Part shown: piece by piece, positions 18,043 through 26,124 of the stretch
How positions within the stretch are numbered: the stretch's first letter is position 1
How the letters are laid out: every line of letters starts with the position of its first letter
Assembly (NCBI GenBank): GCA_028343215.1
Contig: JAOLYB010000004.1
Location: 1 to 55,242, forward strand
Length of the DNA stretch: 55,242 bases
Origin: Candidatus Nitrosopelagicus sp.
GTDB lineage: Archaea; Thermoproteota; Nitrososphaeria; Nitrososphaerales; Nitrosopumilaceae
Direction of reading: 5' to 3'
Made by a program: the position numbers and the translations under genes
The notes under the pieces: generated by a model
Told to the model about the DNA's origin: nothing
Seen by the model: only the letters and a program-made list of their open reading frames with translations
Database searches by the model: none

Positions 18043-19056
18043 ATGAAAATTGCAGTTATGGGAATGGGTGTTGCAGGAAGTTATCTCATGGCCAGATTAA
18101 AAAATTCTGAACATGAAGTTGTCGGATATGAAAGAATGCCTTTAGAAAGACATGATTCTATTTGTGCATGGGGTACAATAAAAGAAGAATTAACTAATTT
18201 TTGTAAAAAAACTGGTAGAAATTTTGATGATTTCTTAATTCATGATGGAAAAGAAATGCATGTAAAAATGAACGATGATGTTAAATTCGATATTGGTTTG
18301 AAGGGACTTTGTACTTACAATAAACTTGGATTGATAAAAGATTTCATAAAAGATTGTAATGTAATTTATGGTAAGGCTCCTAGACTAGAGGACATTGAAA
18401 ACGAGTATGACATGATAGTTGATTGTACAGGCTTTAACAGGAGTTACCTACCAAAGATGGAACAGGATTTCTATTTACCAACCTATGAGTACAAAGTTGA
18501 ATATGAAAATGGAGTTCCATATGACGATTTTTACATTGAACCATTCCCAGGTATGTCAGGATATTTCTGGTATTTCCCATTAGGGGAAAAATATGCACAT
18601 ATTGGTGCAGGAGATTATAATAAAAAACACATCAAAGCAACAGATGAATTTCTTGAAAAACATGGAGGAAAAGTTGTTGCAACTAAAGGACGCCCAATTA
18701 GATTAGCAACACCTGACAGATGTAAGCCATATTATTCTGGAAAAGTCGTAGGTGTAGGAGAATCAATTGGAACAGTTTATGCACTGTTAGGTGAAGGAAT
18801 TATCCCATCTATGCAATGCGTAGAAATTTTCTTAAAAAATATGAATGATTTCAAAGCATATGAAAAAGCAATTGAAAAACACTATAGCGTTTATGCTAAA
18901 GTATTTAATTTTGTAAGAGCAAAAATTCATAACGACTTTAGTTTCTTGAAAGCATTACCAGACTTTATAGCAATATTCAGATACATGAAAAAGAATGAAG
19001 ATAGATTTGGTATGCATATTAAAATTGCAGATTTGTTGAAAGTGGCAAAAGCCTAA
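18043..19056 (+). CDS. Geranylgeranyl reductase-family FAD oxidoreductase
   Basis: The 337-residue flavoprotein begins with a dinucleotide-binding fold (VMGMGVAGSYLMARL). It contains the family's signature region PFPGMSGYFWYFPLGEKYAHIGAGDY (split across residues ~167-192) and a later VVGVGESIGTVYALLGEGI FAD-contact motif. Archaeal members saturate the geranylgeranyl chains of ether lipids, and others act on free GGPP or quinone side chains. It is somewhat shorter than typical digeranylgeranylglycerophospholipid reductases. A prenyl synthase lies at 34.6 kb but there is no operon link. Its stop overlaps the next gene's stop by 4 nt. Confidence 0.8.
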   Translation: MKIAVMGMGVAGSYLMARLKNSEHEVVGYERMPLERHDSICAWGTIKEELTNFCKKTGRNFDDFLIHDGKEMHVKMNDDVKFDIGLKGLCTYNKLGLIKDFIKDCNVIYGKAPRLEDIENEYDMIVDCTGFNRSYLPKMEQDFYLPTYEYKVEYENGVPYDDFYIEPFPGMSGYFWYFPLGEKYAHIGAGDYNKKHIKATDEFLEKHGGKVVATKGRPIRLATPDRCKPYYSGKVVGVGESIGTVYALLGEGIIPSMQCVEIFLKNMNDFKAYEKAIEKHYSVYAKVFNFVRAKIHNDFSFLKALPDFIAIFRYMKKNEDRFGMHIKIADLLKVAKA

Positions 19057-19757
19057 GACATACTAAGAGAACCAAATCCTTCTTTTAAAGTTCGACTTGA
19101 TTTCATATTATAATCATAAATTGTTGTAGAATAATCATCGAAAACTTCTTTCATGGAATCAAGTGAATCAGAAAGATAGAATCCAGGACAATCCCCCGTA
19201 AATTGGAATGTTGCATGAACACGTGCACGTCCTTTTTCATTTTGTGCCCATGTTGAAAAGGGATACATGTAACAAACACCTGGGCGTGTAGGATGAATTC
19301 CACATCCACCCTCTCCATCTAGAAATCTACATGAGATGTGCGTTCCATCATCAGCTTCAGTTTCATCTGTTTTTCTTTTTAGACTAATATTTGTCATTAC
19401 AGAGAATCCACCAGAAGGAGTAGGTTCACCATGAGTTGCAACAAGAGTTTCATTTTTTACAAACTCTGATGTTTTTTTGTATTTCAAGCCTTGACCAATT
19501 TGGATTAAGTCATCAGACGTTAGAGGTAAACGTCCCTGTCTATCACAGCAGTTATGACAATCAGGCCAATAACATTTCCATAAAATGTATTTCTTTTCTT
19601 TTGGTAAATATGGAATATGAAATATAACATCTTTTACGGTCAATGGGAAATCTGTAACATCAGTGTATTTTCCTAGAACAAAATCATGTAAAATTGGATC
19701 AACATCCCAATCTTTTTCAAGTAAGTCTAAAGACTCTTGAATTTCTTTTTGAGACAT
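19053..19757 (-). CDS. YkgJ/UPF0153-type cysteine-cluster protein
   Basis: The 234-residue protein has the YkgJ pattern of conserved cysteines: CYWPDCHNCCDRQG near residues 63-76, CRFLDGEGGCGIHPTRPGVCYMYPF near 143-167, and a late GDCPGF. These Cys residues are thought to bind zinc or an Fe-S cluster. The function of the family is unproven. The C-terminal ~50 residues are helical. It diverges from the winged-helix gene at 19790 with only 32 nt between start codons, so they share a promoter region. Confidence 0.8.
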   Translation of the reverse strand: MSQKEIQESLDLLEKDWDVDPILHDFVLGKYTDVTDFPLTVKDVIFHIPYLPKEKKYILWKCYWPDCHNCCDRQGRLPLTSDDLIQIGQGLKYKKTSEFVKNETLVATHGEPTPSGGFSVMTNISLKRKTDETEADDGTHISCRFLDGEGGCGIHPTRPGVCYMYPFSTWAQNEKGRARVHATFQFTGDCPGFYLSDSLDSMKEVFDDYSTTIYDYNMKSSRTLKEGFGSLSMS

Positions 19758-19789
19758 TATTTCTTATATTCATAAAGTTTGATATTATA

Positions 19790-20110
19790 ATGTTGAGTGA
19801 AAAAGGTAAATACGCGTCAGCAACCGAGAACAGAAGATTTGTTTGGAAAGAAGTTGTGTGGCCACTCATCATACAAACTAACAATGCTGAATTTACTTTA
19901 GTGCAATATCAGGAAAAACGTGATGAAATATGTGTAAAATATGGAATGTCAGTAAATACATTATCAAGAGGATTAGCATCATTGATTCAAAGAGGATTAC
20001 TTTACAAAGAAAATCAATCATACTTTATTCATTATAGATTAATTCCATATATGAGATTAAAAGCGGAAGTTGATTATGGAACTGCTTTACATGAGATTAA
20101 GATCAGATAA
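19790..20110 (+). CDS. Small winged-helix protein, putative transcription regulator
   Basis: The 106-residue protein has a likely winged helix: helices around YQEKRDEICVKYGMSVNTLSRGLASLIQRGLL, then a two-strand wing (YKENQSYFIHYRLI). The recognition helix would be MSVNTLSRGLASLIQ. The longest open frame starts upstream at 19694, inside the YkgJ gene on the other strand. ATG 19790 fits the domain, with a TATA-like CTTATATT about 24 nt upstream. It could regulate the divergent YkgJ gene or itself; this is inferred from position. Confidence 0.7.
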   Translation: MLSEKGKYASATENRRFVWKEVVWPLIIQTNNAEFTLVQYQEKRDEICVKYGMSVNTLSRGLASLIQRGLLYKENQSYFIHYRLIPYMRLKAEVDYGTALHEIKIR

Positions 20111-20156
20111 TTTCTACAATAATGAATATATTCGAATATTTTGTAATTTTTTATGT

Positions 20157-20228
20157 AGCCCGGTAGTGTAGCGGCAAGCATAGGGGCCCCTGGAGCCTTT
20201 GACCTCGGTTCGAGTCCGGGCCGGGCTA
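20157..20228 (+). tRNA. trnQ: tRNA-Gln (CTG), with C at position 33
   Basis: The gene folds fully: acceptor AGCCCGG/CCGGGCT with discriminator A, D arm GTGT/GCAT, anticodon stem GGGGC/GCCTT with loop CCCTGGA, T stem CTCGG/CCGGG with loop TTCGAGT. The anticodon is CTG. The A1-U72 pair is the archaeal tRNA-Gln feature used by the GatDE amidotransferase, which supports glutamine identity. The loop carries C instead of the near-universal U33. CCA is not encoded. Confidence 0.85.
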
Positions 20229-20292
20229 CTGTAAATTAATTTTATAAAAAATAGCTTATTTTAGAAGTTAAAGACTAAGAAAATCTAGTTTA

Positions 20293-20916
20293 TTATCTAG
20301 AAGCTTGTGCAACTCTTTCTAACTCATTCTTCTTTTTTACAGAAGGTGCAGCAGGATCATTGTTTGCAGCCAATATCAAATGTTCTGCAATATATTCTTC
20401 AATTGGTTTTGGATTTGAAAAGGTTGCTTCCTTAATTGCATCTGCAATGAATCTTAATGCCAAGTCAACACGACGAATTGGGGCAACATCAACTGAAACA
20501 TGGTAAACAGTTCCACCATAAACAATTCTAGTTGTATCTTCGTTTGGTGCAGAATTTTCAACTGCACGAACTAGGACCTCCACAGGATTTTGACCAGTTT
20601 TTAGATTAATAATATCAAATGCAACTTCAATAATTTTTAAGGAATGTTGTTTTTTACCACCTTGTCTTCCAGTGTTTTTTGCATATTTTTTACCAAAATG
20701 CATTAGTTTGTTTGCTAATCTCTCTACAATGTGCACATCACCTTTGTTGAATCTCTTTAGTGCCGAACGACCATAATCAATTGGATAAATTAACGGTTTT
20801 AGTGAAATTGATGAAAGAGTTTTTTCTCCAGATACATGTGTTTGTAAGCCTAGATCTTTAATCTCAATTTCAGAAGTATCCCACTTTCTAAATAGAAGTA
20901 ATTTTTTTTCAGCCAT
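20293..20916 (-). CDS. rps7: 30S ribosomal protein uS7
   Basis: The 207-residue uS7 has the archaeal form: an N-terminal extension, then the conserved KLMHFGKKYAKNTGRQGGKK helix pair, NPVEVLVRAVENSAPNEDTTR, and a C-terminal FIADAIKEA helix. It organises the 16S 3' major domain at the decoding site. It lies 4 nt after rps12 and is the final gene of the rpl30e-nusA-rps12-rps7 cluster. Confidence 0.97.
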   Translation of the reverse strand: MAEKKLLLFRKWDTSEIEIKDLGLQTHVSGEKTLSSISLKPLIYPIDYGRSALKRFNKGDVHIVERLANKLMHFGKKYAKNTGRQGGKKQHSLKIIEVAFDIINLKTGQNPVEVLVRAVENSAPNEDTTRIVYGGTVYHVSVDVAPIRRVDLALRFIADAIKEATFSNPKPIEEYIAEHLILAANNDPAAPSVKKKNELERVAQASR

Positions 20917-20920
20917 GTCT

Positions 20921-21358
20921 CTATCTTCTTGGTTTTTCCTTCTTTCCTTCGACTAGTTGACGTAATGATGTATTGTTAACTTTGAAAACTTTGAATCTTA
21001 CACCTGGAATATCTCCCATTGCACCACCTTGTGTTGCACCCATACCTTCAACATGTACTTCATCGTGTTCATCAATGTAGTTCATTGCACCGTCACGTGG
21101 AAGAAATGCAGTAATTGATTTTCCATTTTTAATTAATTGTACTCTAACGCATTTTCTTACAGCAGAGTTTGGTTGTTTTGCTTCAACACCAACTTTTTCT
21201 AAAACAATTCCTTTTGCTTGAGGAGCACCTGCAAATGGGTTTGATTTTCTATCTAATCCCAATTCTCTTCTTTTGTAAGTAGAGATAGCCCAACGTTGTT
21301 GTTTCTTCTTATTACGAAGATCTCGTCCTGCAAATAGTCCTAAAGGTGATTTTGCCAT
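20921..21358 (-). CDS. rps12: 30S ribosomal protein uS12
   Basis: The 145-residue archaeal uS12 has the decoding-site loop [15 protein letters not shown] and the [11 protein letters not shown] end. An in-frame start three codons upstream (21367) is possible but would begin inside nusA; ATG 21358 (MAKSPLGLF) fits the family. It contacts the codon-anticodon helix in the A site. Only 2 nt separate it from the nusA stop. Confidence 0.96.
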   Translation of the reverse strand: MAKSPLGLFAGRDLRNKKKQQRWAISTYKRRELGLDRKSNPFAGAPQAKGIVLEKVGVEAKQPNSAVRKCVRVQLIKNGKSITAFLPRDGAMNYIDEHDEVHVEGMGATQGGAMGDIPGVRFKVFKVNNTSLRQLVEGKKEKPRR

Positions 21359-21360
21359 TA

Positions 21361-21849
21361 TTACCACTCGAAAGCTTGTTCCTTGCTATTAATCATTACA
21401 TATGTAATGTTGAAATATCTTCTAGAAAGGATTCTTGCCTTTTCAGCATTACGACCTTCACGTCCTACTACGACTCCTTTTTTTGCACCATCGACTTCTA
21501 CGTTAGCTTGGAAGGAACCATCTAATCTTTCAGAAATTTTAATGTCAGTGATATATTTTTCATTTAAGATATTTTTTAAAAGTTTGATTGGGTCTTCGTT
21601 ATATTCTACAAGTTCAACGGCTCTATCAATTTTATTTTGAAGTGATTTTATGTGTGCACCACCTTTACCAATTGCTAGACCCATTTTACCTTCATTTACA
21701 ACAAAAATGATTCTATCACGTTTTTCATCTTCAATACAATCGCGTGCTGTTGCTTTAGTGATATTTTGGAATAATGACATTAACTTCATTTGATCAGTAG
21801 TTAATTTGATTTCTTGTGAGATAGGTTTGATTTCTTGTGTCATAGTCAT
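21361..21849 (-). CDS. nusA: NusA-like KH-domain protein
   Basis: The 162-residue archaeal NusA homologue consists of two KH domains, with GKGGAHI near residue 70 and [10 protein letters not shown] near 131. It lacks the polymerase-binding N-terminal and S1 domains of bacterial NusA. It probably binds nascent RNA during transcription of rRNA and ribosomal operons. It is conserved in archaea between rpl30e and rps12, as here. Start could be at 21849 or 21843 (MTMTQ). Confidence 0.93.
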   Translation of the reverse strand: MTMTQEIKPISQEIKLTTDQMKLMSLFQNITKATARDCIEDEKRDRIIFVVNEGKMGLAIGKGGAHIKSLQNKIDRAVELVEYNEDPIKLLKNILNEKYITDIKISERLDGSFQANVEVDGAKKGVVVGREGRNAEKARILSRRYFNITYVMINSKEQAFEW

Positions 21850-21925
21850 TCTAATTATTCAAAAAAATTTTCAGTCTCATTTAAACCTTGATTGGTTTTT
21901 AATTTTGGATAAGTTTTTAACAACA

Positions 21926-22240
21926 TCATTGTGATTCTGTTTCTTTTTGCAGTGTTTTGATATCAGCATCAGCAATATTGGTTAGAGAAATGGCTGAAAC
22001 TCTAAATTGTAGTCCACAGAGTTTTCCAAGGTTAACAGAGGTGTCATCGTACGAAATTGTTGAAACATTTGATTTTTTTGCGTCATCTTCTATTTTTTCA
22101 CTGATATGACTTGGTACAGATTTTGAAAGAAGTACAAGTTTGGATTTTGAAATACTGCCAGTAACTTGTTTTGTACCAATAATGTATGCATCTTCTTTGA
22201 TTGCATCTTTGAGTGTCTTTTCAAGTTGTTTTTTTATCAT
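21926..22240 (-). CDS. rpl30e: 50S ribosomal protein eL30
   Basis: The 104-residue protein has the L7Ae/L30e fold signature (DAYIIGTKQVTGSISKSKLVLLS at the start, LGKLCGLQFRVSAIS late). eL30 is found in archaea and eukaryotes only. In many archaea it follows the RNA polymerase subunit genes, but here the upstream neighbours are a small zinc-finger gene and 5S rRNA. A TATA-like CTAAAATTG (fwd 22260-22269) lies about 25 nt upstream of its ATG. Confidence 0.94.
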   Translation of the reverse strand: MIKKQLEKTLKDAIKEDAYIIGTKQVTGSISKSKLVLLSKSVPSHISEKIEDDAKKSNVSTISYDDTSVNLGKLCGLQFRVSAISLTNIADADIKTLQKETESQ

Positions 22241-22289
22241 GTTGCTTGTACGAACAACTCAATTTTAGCGACTTATAGATTTATTGATG

Positions 22290-22418
22290 TTAATACCCAC
22301 GACTATTACGATCTGGTTTATCCACATTTGGATTTCTAAAGCCATGTTTTTCCATCATATGATTCAAAAAACGTATATCGCTATCAAATTTTTCACCACA
22401 TACAGTACAATTAGCCAT
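22290..22418 (-). CDS. C2H2 zinc-finger micro-protein, 42 aa
   Basis: This is a short gene with ATG at 22418 and TAA at 22290-22292. The predicted protein begins MANCTVCGEKFDSDIRFLNH and forms one classical C2H2 finger: Cys4-x2-Cys7, then His20 and His25, followed by a short polar tail ending RNSRGY. A TATA-like ACTTATAGTT lies 27 nt upstream of the ATG. Single-finger proteins of this size are common in archaea and may bind nucleic acid or protein; no function can be assigned. Confidence 0.8.
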   Translation of the reverse strand: MANCTVCGEKFDSDIRFLNHMMEKHGFRNPNVDKPDRNSRGY

Positions 22419-22440
22419 GTTTTGATAAAATATGCCAGTA

Positions 22441-22450
22441 ACTTATAGTT
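22441..22450 (-). promoter_or_regulatory. TATA box for the zinc-finger micro-gene
   Basis: AACTATAAGT on the minus strand is centred about 27 nt before ATG 22418. A T5 run at 22460-22464 just upstream could terminate 5S rRNA transcription. Confidence 0.45.
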
Positions 22451-22465
22451 AATTGAATTAAAAAG

Positions 22466-22583
22466 ATGCCAGCACTGCTACTTCCCAACGGCTCTCGCAT
22501 GTCAGTAACACAGCAGCGACATTTGGTTTGACTTCCAAGTTCGGAATGGGATTGGGTCGCACCCAAACGCTATGGCCGGCTTA
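22466..22583 (-). rRNA. rrf: 5S ribosomal RNA
   Basis: The minus strand reads GCCGGCCATAGCGTTTGGGT and continues through the conserved CCCAATCCCATTCCGAAC and the loop GGAAGTCAAACC. It ends GTGCTGGC, which pairs with the 5' GCCGGC to close helix I. No 16S or 23S lies nearby; a stand-alone 5S gene is common in Thaumarchaeota. Ends are accurate to a few bases. Confidence 0.93.
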
Positions 22584-22603
22584 ACATTTTAACAAATTAT
22601 CTT

Positions 22604-22613
22604 TCATAATAAG
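22604..22613 (-). promoter_or_regulatory. TATA box for 5S rRNA
   Basis: CTTATTATGA on the minus strand is centred 26 nt before the predicted 5S 5' end. Confidence 0.45.
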
Positions 22614-22664
22614 CTAACTAAAAAATCATGAGCAGATTTTTTGAAGATGGATTATTCATAGAAG

Positions 22665-22672
22665 TATAAATT
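22665..22672 (+). promoter_or_regulatory. TATA box for ABCE1-trm5 operon
   Basis: TATAAATT, close to the archaeal TATA consensus, is centred 26 nt upstream of ATG 22694. Confidence 0.6.
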
Positions 22673-22693
22673 AAACCGACAGCGAATAACGTT

Positions 22694-24478
22694 ATGACAC
22701 ATCGTGTAGCTGTACTAGACAATGAATTATGCCAACCCAAAAAATGTGGGTTAGAATGTATAAAATATTGTCCGGTGAATAAATCAGGTGCAGATTGTAT
22801 TGTTCTCAATGAAGAGACCCACAAAGCAAGAATAGATGAGGATATTTGTAATGGTTGTGGAATTTGTGTCAAAGTTTGCCCATTTGATGCAATTACAATA
22901 GTGAATTTAGCTAGTGAATTGAAGACAGATAAGATTCACCAGTATGGGATGAATTCTTTCAGACTATACAAACTTCCAACTCCAAAGAAAGGTGAAGTTG
23001 TAGGATTATTGGGAAGAAACGGAATGGGAAAAAGTACAGTAGTCAATATTCTTTCAGGAGTGTTAAAACCAAATCTTGGAAATTATGAAGAGCCACCAGA
23101 ATGGGATGACATTTTAAAATATTACAAGGGTACAGAACTAAAAGCTCATTTTGAAAAAATAAAAAATGGAGAGATTAAAGCATCAATTAAACCACAACAG
23201 GTCCATACCATTGCAGATGCATTTGATGGAACAGGAAAAGAACTTTTAGATAAATTTGATCAAAGAGGAGTTTCTAGAGAACTGGTTAAACAATTAGGAT
23301 TAGAAAATTCTTTGGAACAAAGTCTTAAAGAACTCAGTGGTGGAGAGCTACAAAGATTATCTGTTGCAACTGCAGCATCAAGAGATTCAGACTTTTACTT
23401 TTTTGATGAGCCATCATCTTACAATGATGTATTTCAAAGAACAGGTGTTGCAAGAGTAATTCACAAACTTGCTGAAGAAGGAAAAAGTGTGATGGTGGTA
23501 GAACACGATCTAACATTACTCGACTATCTTAGTGACTACATTGAGGTATTGTATGGTGTACCTGCAGCATATGGAATTGTTTCAACTGTCTTATCAACCA
23601 AAGTTGGAATTAATGTATTTCTTGATGGTTATTTACCAGCAGAAAATGTTAGATTTAGAGATAAAAAATTCACTTTTGATGCATCGACATCAGGAGATGA
23701 AATACTAGAAAGTGATACAATAGTTTCATATCCAAAATTAGAAAAAAAATATGATTCATTTTCAGTTACAATTGAACCGGGAACTGTAAGGAAAGGAGAG
23801 TTACTTGGAATAATGGGTGCTAACGCATTAGGAAAAACAACAATGATGAAGATGATAGCAGGAGTTGAAAAACCAAGTGAAGGCTCAGTCGATAAAAAAA
23901 TCAACATATCATACAAACCACAATATCTTTCAAATGATATTGATATTGAAGTAATTGCAGTTTTAGAAAAATCAAATGGTTCCACAATTGAAGGAAGTGC
24001 AGAAGAAGAACAGATTTTGGACCCATTAAAATTAAAAAAATTGTATAACAAATCAGTAAAGAATTTGTCAGGAGGAGAACTTCAAAAGGTCGCAATTGCA
24101 TCCTGCTTATTACAAAAAGCAGATTTGTATGCGCTAGATGAACCATCAGCATTTTTAGATGTAGAAGATAGAATCGCAGTTGCCAAATTTTTACAGAAAT
24201 TCGTTCGTTCATTTGGAAAATCTGCGATAATCATAGACCATGATTTACAATTGATGGACTTGGTCTCAGATTCTATGGTAATTTTTGAAGGAACATCAAG
24301 TGTATCAGGAGTTGCTACATCTCCAATGCCAAAAAAAGATGCCATGAATAGATTCCTAGAATCACTTGACATTTCATTTAGAAGAGATGAGAAAACAAGT
24401 AGACATCGTGTCAATAAAGAAGCAAGTAGGCTAGATAAAGAACAAAAATCAACAGGCAATTATTATTTTAGAAAATGA
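22694..24478 (+). CDS. ABCE1/Rli1 ribosome-recycling ATPase
   Basis: The 594-residue protein starts with two Fe-S clusters' worth of cysteines (residues ~13-65, the second set in CNGCGICVKVCP). Two ABC ATPase domains follow, with Walker A loops GRNGMGKST (~105-113) and GANALGKTT (~372-380) and two LSGGELQ signatures (~213 and ~457). ABCE1 splits 70S ribosomes after termination together with aRF1/Pelota. Its stop overlaps the next gene (ATGA), so Trm5 is translationally coupled to it. Confidence 0.97.
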   Translation: MTHRVAVLDNELCQPKKCGLECIKYCPVNKSGADCIVLNEETHKARIDEDICNGCGICVKVCPFDAITIVNLASELKTDKIHQYGMNSFRLYKLPTPKKGEVVGLLGRNGMGKSTVVNILSGVLKPNLGNYEEPPEWDDILKYYKGTELKAHFEKIKNGEIKASIKPQQVHTIADAFDGTGKELLDKFDQRGVSRELVKQLGLENSLEQSLKELSGGELQRLSVATAASRDSDFYFFDEPSSYNDVFQRTGVARVIHKLAEEGKSVMVVEHDLTLLDYLSDYIEVLYGVPAAYGIVSTVLSTKVGINVFLDGYLPAENVRFRDKKFTFDASTSGDEILESDTIVSYPKLEKKYDSFSVTIEPGTVRKGELLGIMGANALGKTTMMKMIAGVEKPSEGSVDKKINISYKPQYLSNDIDIEVIAVLEKSNGSTIEGSAEEEQILDPLKLKKLYNKSVKNLSGGELQKVAIASCLLQKADLYALDEPSAFLDVEDRIAVAKFLQKFVRSFGKSAIIIDHDLQLMDLVSDSMVIFEGTSSVSGVATSPMPKKDAMNRFLESLDISFRRDEKTSRHRVNKEASRLDKEQKSTGNYYFRK

Positions 24479-25314
24479 CCAAGATGCTAAAGAGAGTATT
24501 ACAAGATGTTCTCTCCCAAGAAGAAAATGAACAATTGATTTCTGCGTTTGATCAAATTGGAGATATCATAATAGTGAGAATTCCAGATTCATTAGTTTCA
24601 AAAAAACAGATCATTGGAAAAACACTATTAGAACAAGTTAGTACAGCAAATTCTGTTTTTTATCAATCGTCACCGGTAGAGGGTGATTTTCGAACTAGAA
24701 AATTGGAAGTAATTGCAGGAGAAGATAAAACTCAAACAGAATACAAAGAGAATGGATGTAGGTTCATAGTAGATGTTGAAAAAGCATTCTTTTCACCACG
24801 ACTATCAACAGAAAGAGAACGAATTGCAGGACTAGTAAAAGATGGAGAAGTGATAATCAATATGTTTGGGGGTGTAGGAATGTTTTCTTTACTTGCTGCA
24901 AAAAATACTTCATGTATAGTATACAACATTGATCTAAATCCAGTTGCAGCACAGCTGTGTAAAGAAAATGTTCAGATTAACAAGCTCAGAGGAGAAGTAA
25001 TTTCATTAAACGGAGATGCAACAGAAGTGATCAATGAGCAATTAATTGGAAAAGCGGATAGAATTTTGATGTTATTACCTGAACGTTCTGATGAATTTTT
25101 AGATTCTGCATTAAATGGACTAAAAGATAAAGGAATAATTCATTATTACTCTCACATGCATGCGGATAGAAAACAAGATGCAGGAAAATTATCGGAAGAA
25201 CATTTCATGAGCGTAAACAAAACAAATGCAGAGATAATAACTTCACGAAATGTCAGACCAGTAGGACCAAGATTTTATCAAACCGTAGTAGATGTGAAAA
25301 TTTCTAAAAATTAA
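24475..25314 (+). CDS. tRNA (guanine37-N1)-methyltransferase, Trm5 family
   Basis: The 279-residue protein has the Trm5 layout: an N-terminal linker domain (IGDIIIVRIPDSL), then FFSPRLSTERERIA (~residues 105-118), the SAM loop NMFGGVGMFSLLAA (~129-142), DLNPVA (~154) and a C-terminal VGPRFYQTVVDV. It would methylate G37 next to the anticodon, which prevents frameshifting. Where many Trm5 proteins have an N-L/P-P catalytic-loop motif this one reads LLPERS, so taW22/aTrm5 subtype assignment needs care. It overlaps ABCE1 by 4 nt. Confidence 0.85.
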   Translation: MTKMLKRVLQDVLSQEENEQLISAFDQIGDIIIVRIPDSLVSKKQIIGKTLLEQVSTANSVFYQSSPVEGDFRTRKLEVIAGEDKTQTEYKENGCRFIVDVEKAFFSPRLSTERERIAGLVKDGEVIINMFGGVGMFSLLAAKNTSCIVYNIDLNPVAAQLCKENVQINKLRGEVISLNGDATEVINEQLIGKADRILMLLPERSDEFLDSALNGLKDKGIIHYYSHMHADRKQDAGKLSEEHFMSVNKTNAEIITSRNVRPVGPRFYQTVVDVKISKN

Positions 25315-25529
25315 TCATCTTCAATTAATGAAGAAGGTTTTGCAGATGTTGTAGCCATTTGATAACCAATCCAGGAAACTATTCCTAAAACACCACCTAC
25401 AACCATCAATATTGTCAATTGTAAAACAATTGGGCTCCATTCAGAGAGCATCAAAAGATATGCATATACAAAAAATGCAGCTATACAAGATACAAAGATG
25501 AAAACACCCATTGATTTTCGTCGTGACAT
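25311..25529 (-). CDS. Small two-span membrane protein, 72 aa
   Basis: The protein has a basic start (MSRRKSMG), two membrane helices (about residues 8-27 and 34-58, the second with GGVLGIVSWIGY) and an acidic end (SSLIEDD). The family is not recognised. Its stop overlaps the convergent trm5 stop in TTAA. It lies 24 nt downstream of the rimI start in the opposite sense of reading order, so it is transcribed upstream of rimI's 3' neighbour only if the two share a transcript; this cannot be decided here. Confidence 0.65.
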   Translation of the reverse strand: MSRRKSMGVFIFVSCIAAFFVYAYLLMLSEWSPIVLQLTILMVVGGVLGIVSWIGYQMATTSAKPSSLIEDD

Positions 25530-25553
25530 GTCGATTCGATCAAAAACTGTAAT

Positions 25554-26051
25554 TTAATTGAACTCAATAGCCATCATATAGGCATCTTCACCATCACGAT
25601 AATACGTTTTGAGTCTTTGTTTGATATCCATACCCAAATCCTGGTATAATTTTACAGCCTCCGTATTACTGCAACGAACCTCAAGATACATTTCATCACA
25701 TTGCTTTTCTTTGACTCCCTTGAACGCTTCATTGACTAGAACTTTGCCATATCCATTTCCACGCTGTTCTTCTAATACTGCAACAGATACAACATGGCCT
25801 TTTTTTACAAATCCAAGTTTTTTAAAGTTAGAAAATCCAAATTCTGTTTTACACATGATATATCCAACATGTTGACCGCCTTTTTCAGCAATCAAAAAGG
25901 CTTCAGGAGCTTCTGACAAGAGACTTTCATAGAAATAATCAGAATAATGTTCAGGCAATGTTTTCATATTAATTTCCATTACACCGATAAGGTCACTAGG
26001 CTCACAGCGTCTGAATATCGCACCATTGTGTTCACGTAGAATTACTTGCAT
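25554..26051 (-). CDS. rimI: GNAT N-acetyltransferase, RimI/Ard1-like
   Basis: The 165-residue GNAT protein has the acetyl-CoA loop motif in VSVAVLEEQRGNGYGKVLV (R/Q-x-x-G-x-G) and the RimI-like C-terminal EVRCSNTEAVKLYQDLGM. It probably acetylates protein N-termini. The longer GTG start at 26063 is less likely because the TATA-like box at 26070-26082 would place the transcript start at about 26051, exactly the ATG chosen. Confidence 0.85.
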   Translation of the reverse strand: MQVILREHNGAIFRRCEPSDLIGVMEINMKTLPEHYSDYFYESLLSEAPEAFLIAEKGGQHVGYIMCKTEFGFSNFKKLGFVKKGHVVSVAVLEEQRGNGYGKVLVNEAFKGVKEKQCDEMYLEVRCSNTEAVKLYQDLGMDIKQRLKTYYRDGEDAYMMAIEFN

Positions 26052-26069
26052 AGTAGTACACACAATTTA

Positions 26070-26082
26070 TCATATTTAATTT
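26070..26082 (-). promoter_or_regulatory. TATA box that decides the rimI start
   Basis: ATGATAAATTGTG on the minus strand is centred 26 nt upstream of ATG 26051. Confidence 0.45.
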
Positions 26083-26124
26083 GATACTGGAAAAACAATT
26101 ATGCTCAAATAACATACGATCCTT

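Noticed and set aside
21850-21940. A second C/D-box sRNA (AATGATGT and CTGA on the minus strand)
   Set aside because: The C-box-like motif is formed by the rpl30e stop codon, and no D'/C' pair or terminal stem is found at suitable spacing.
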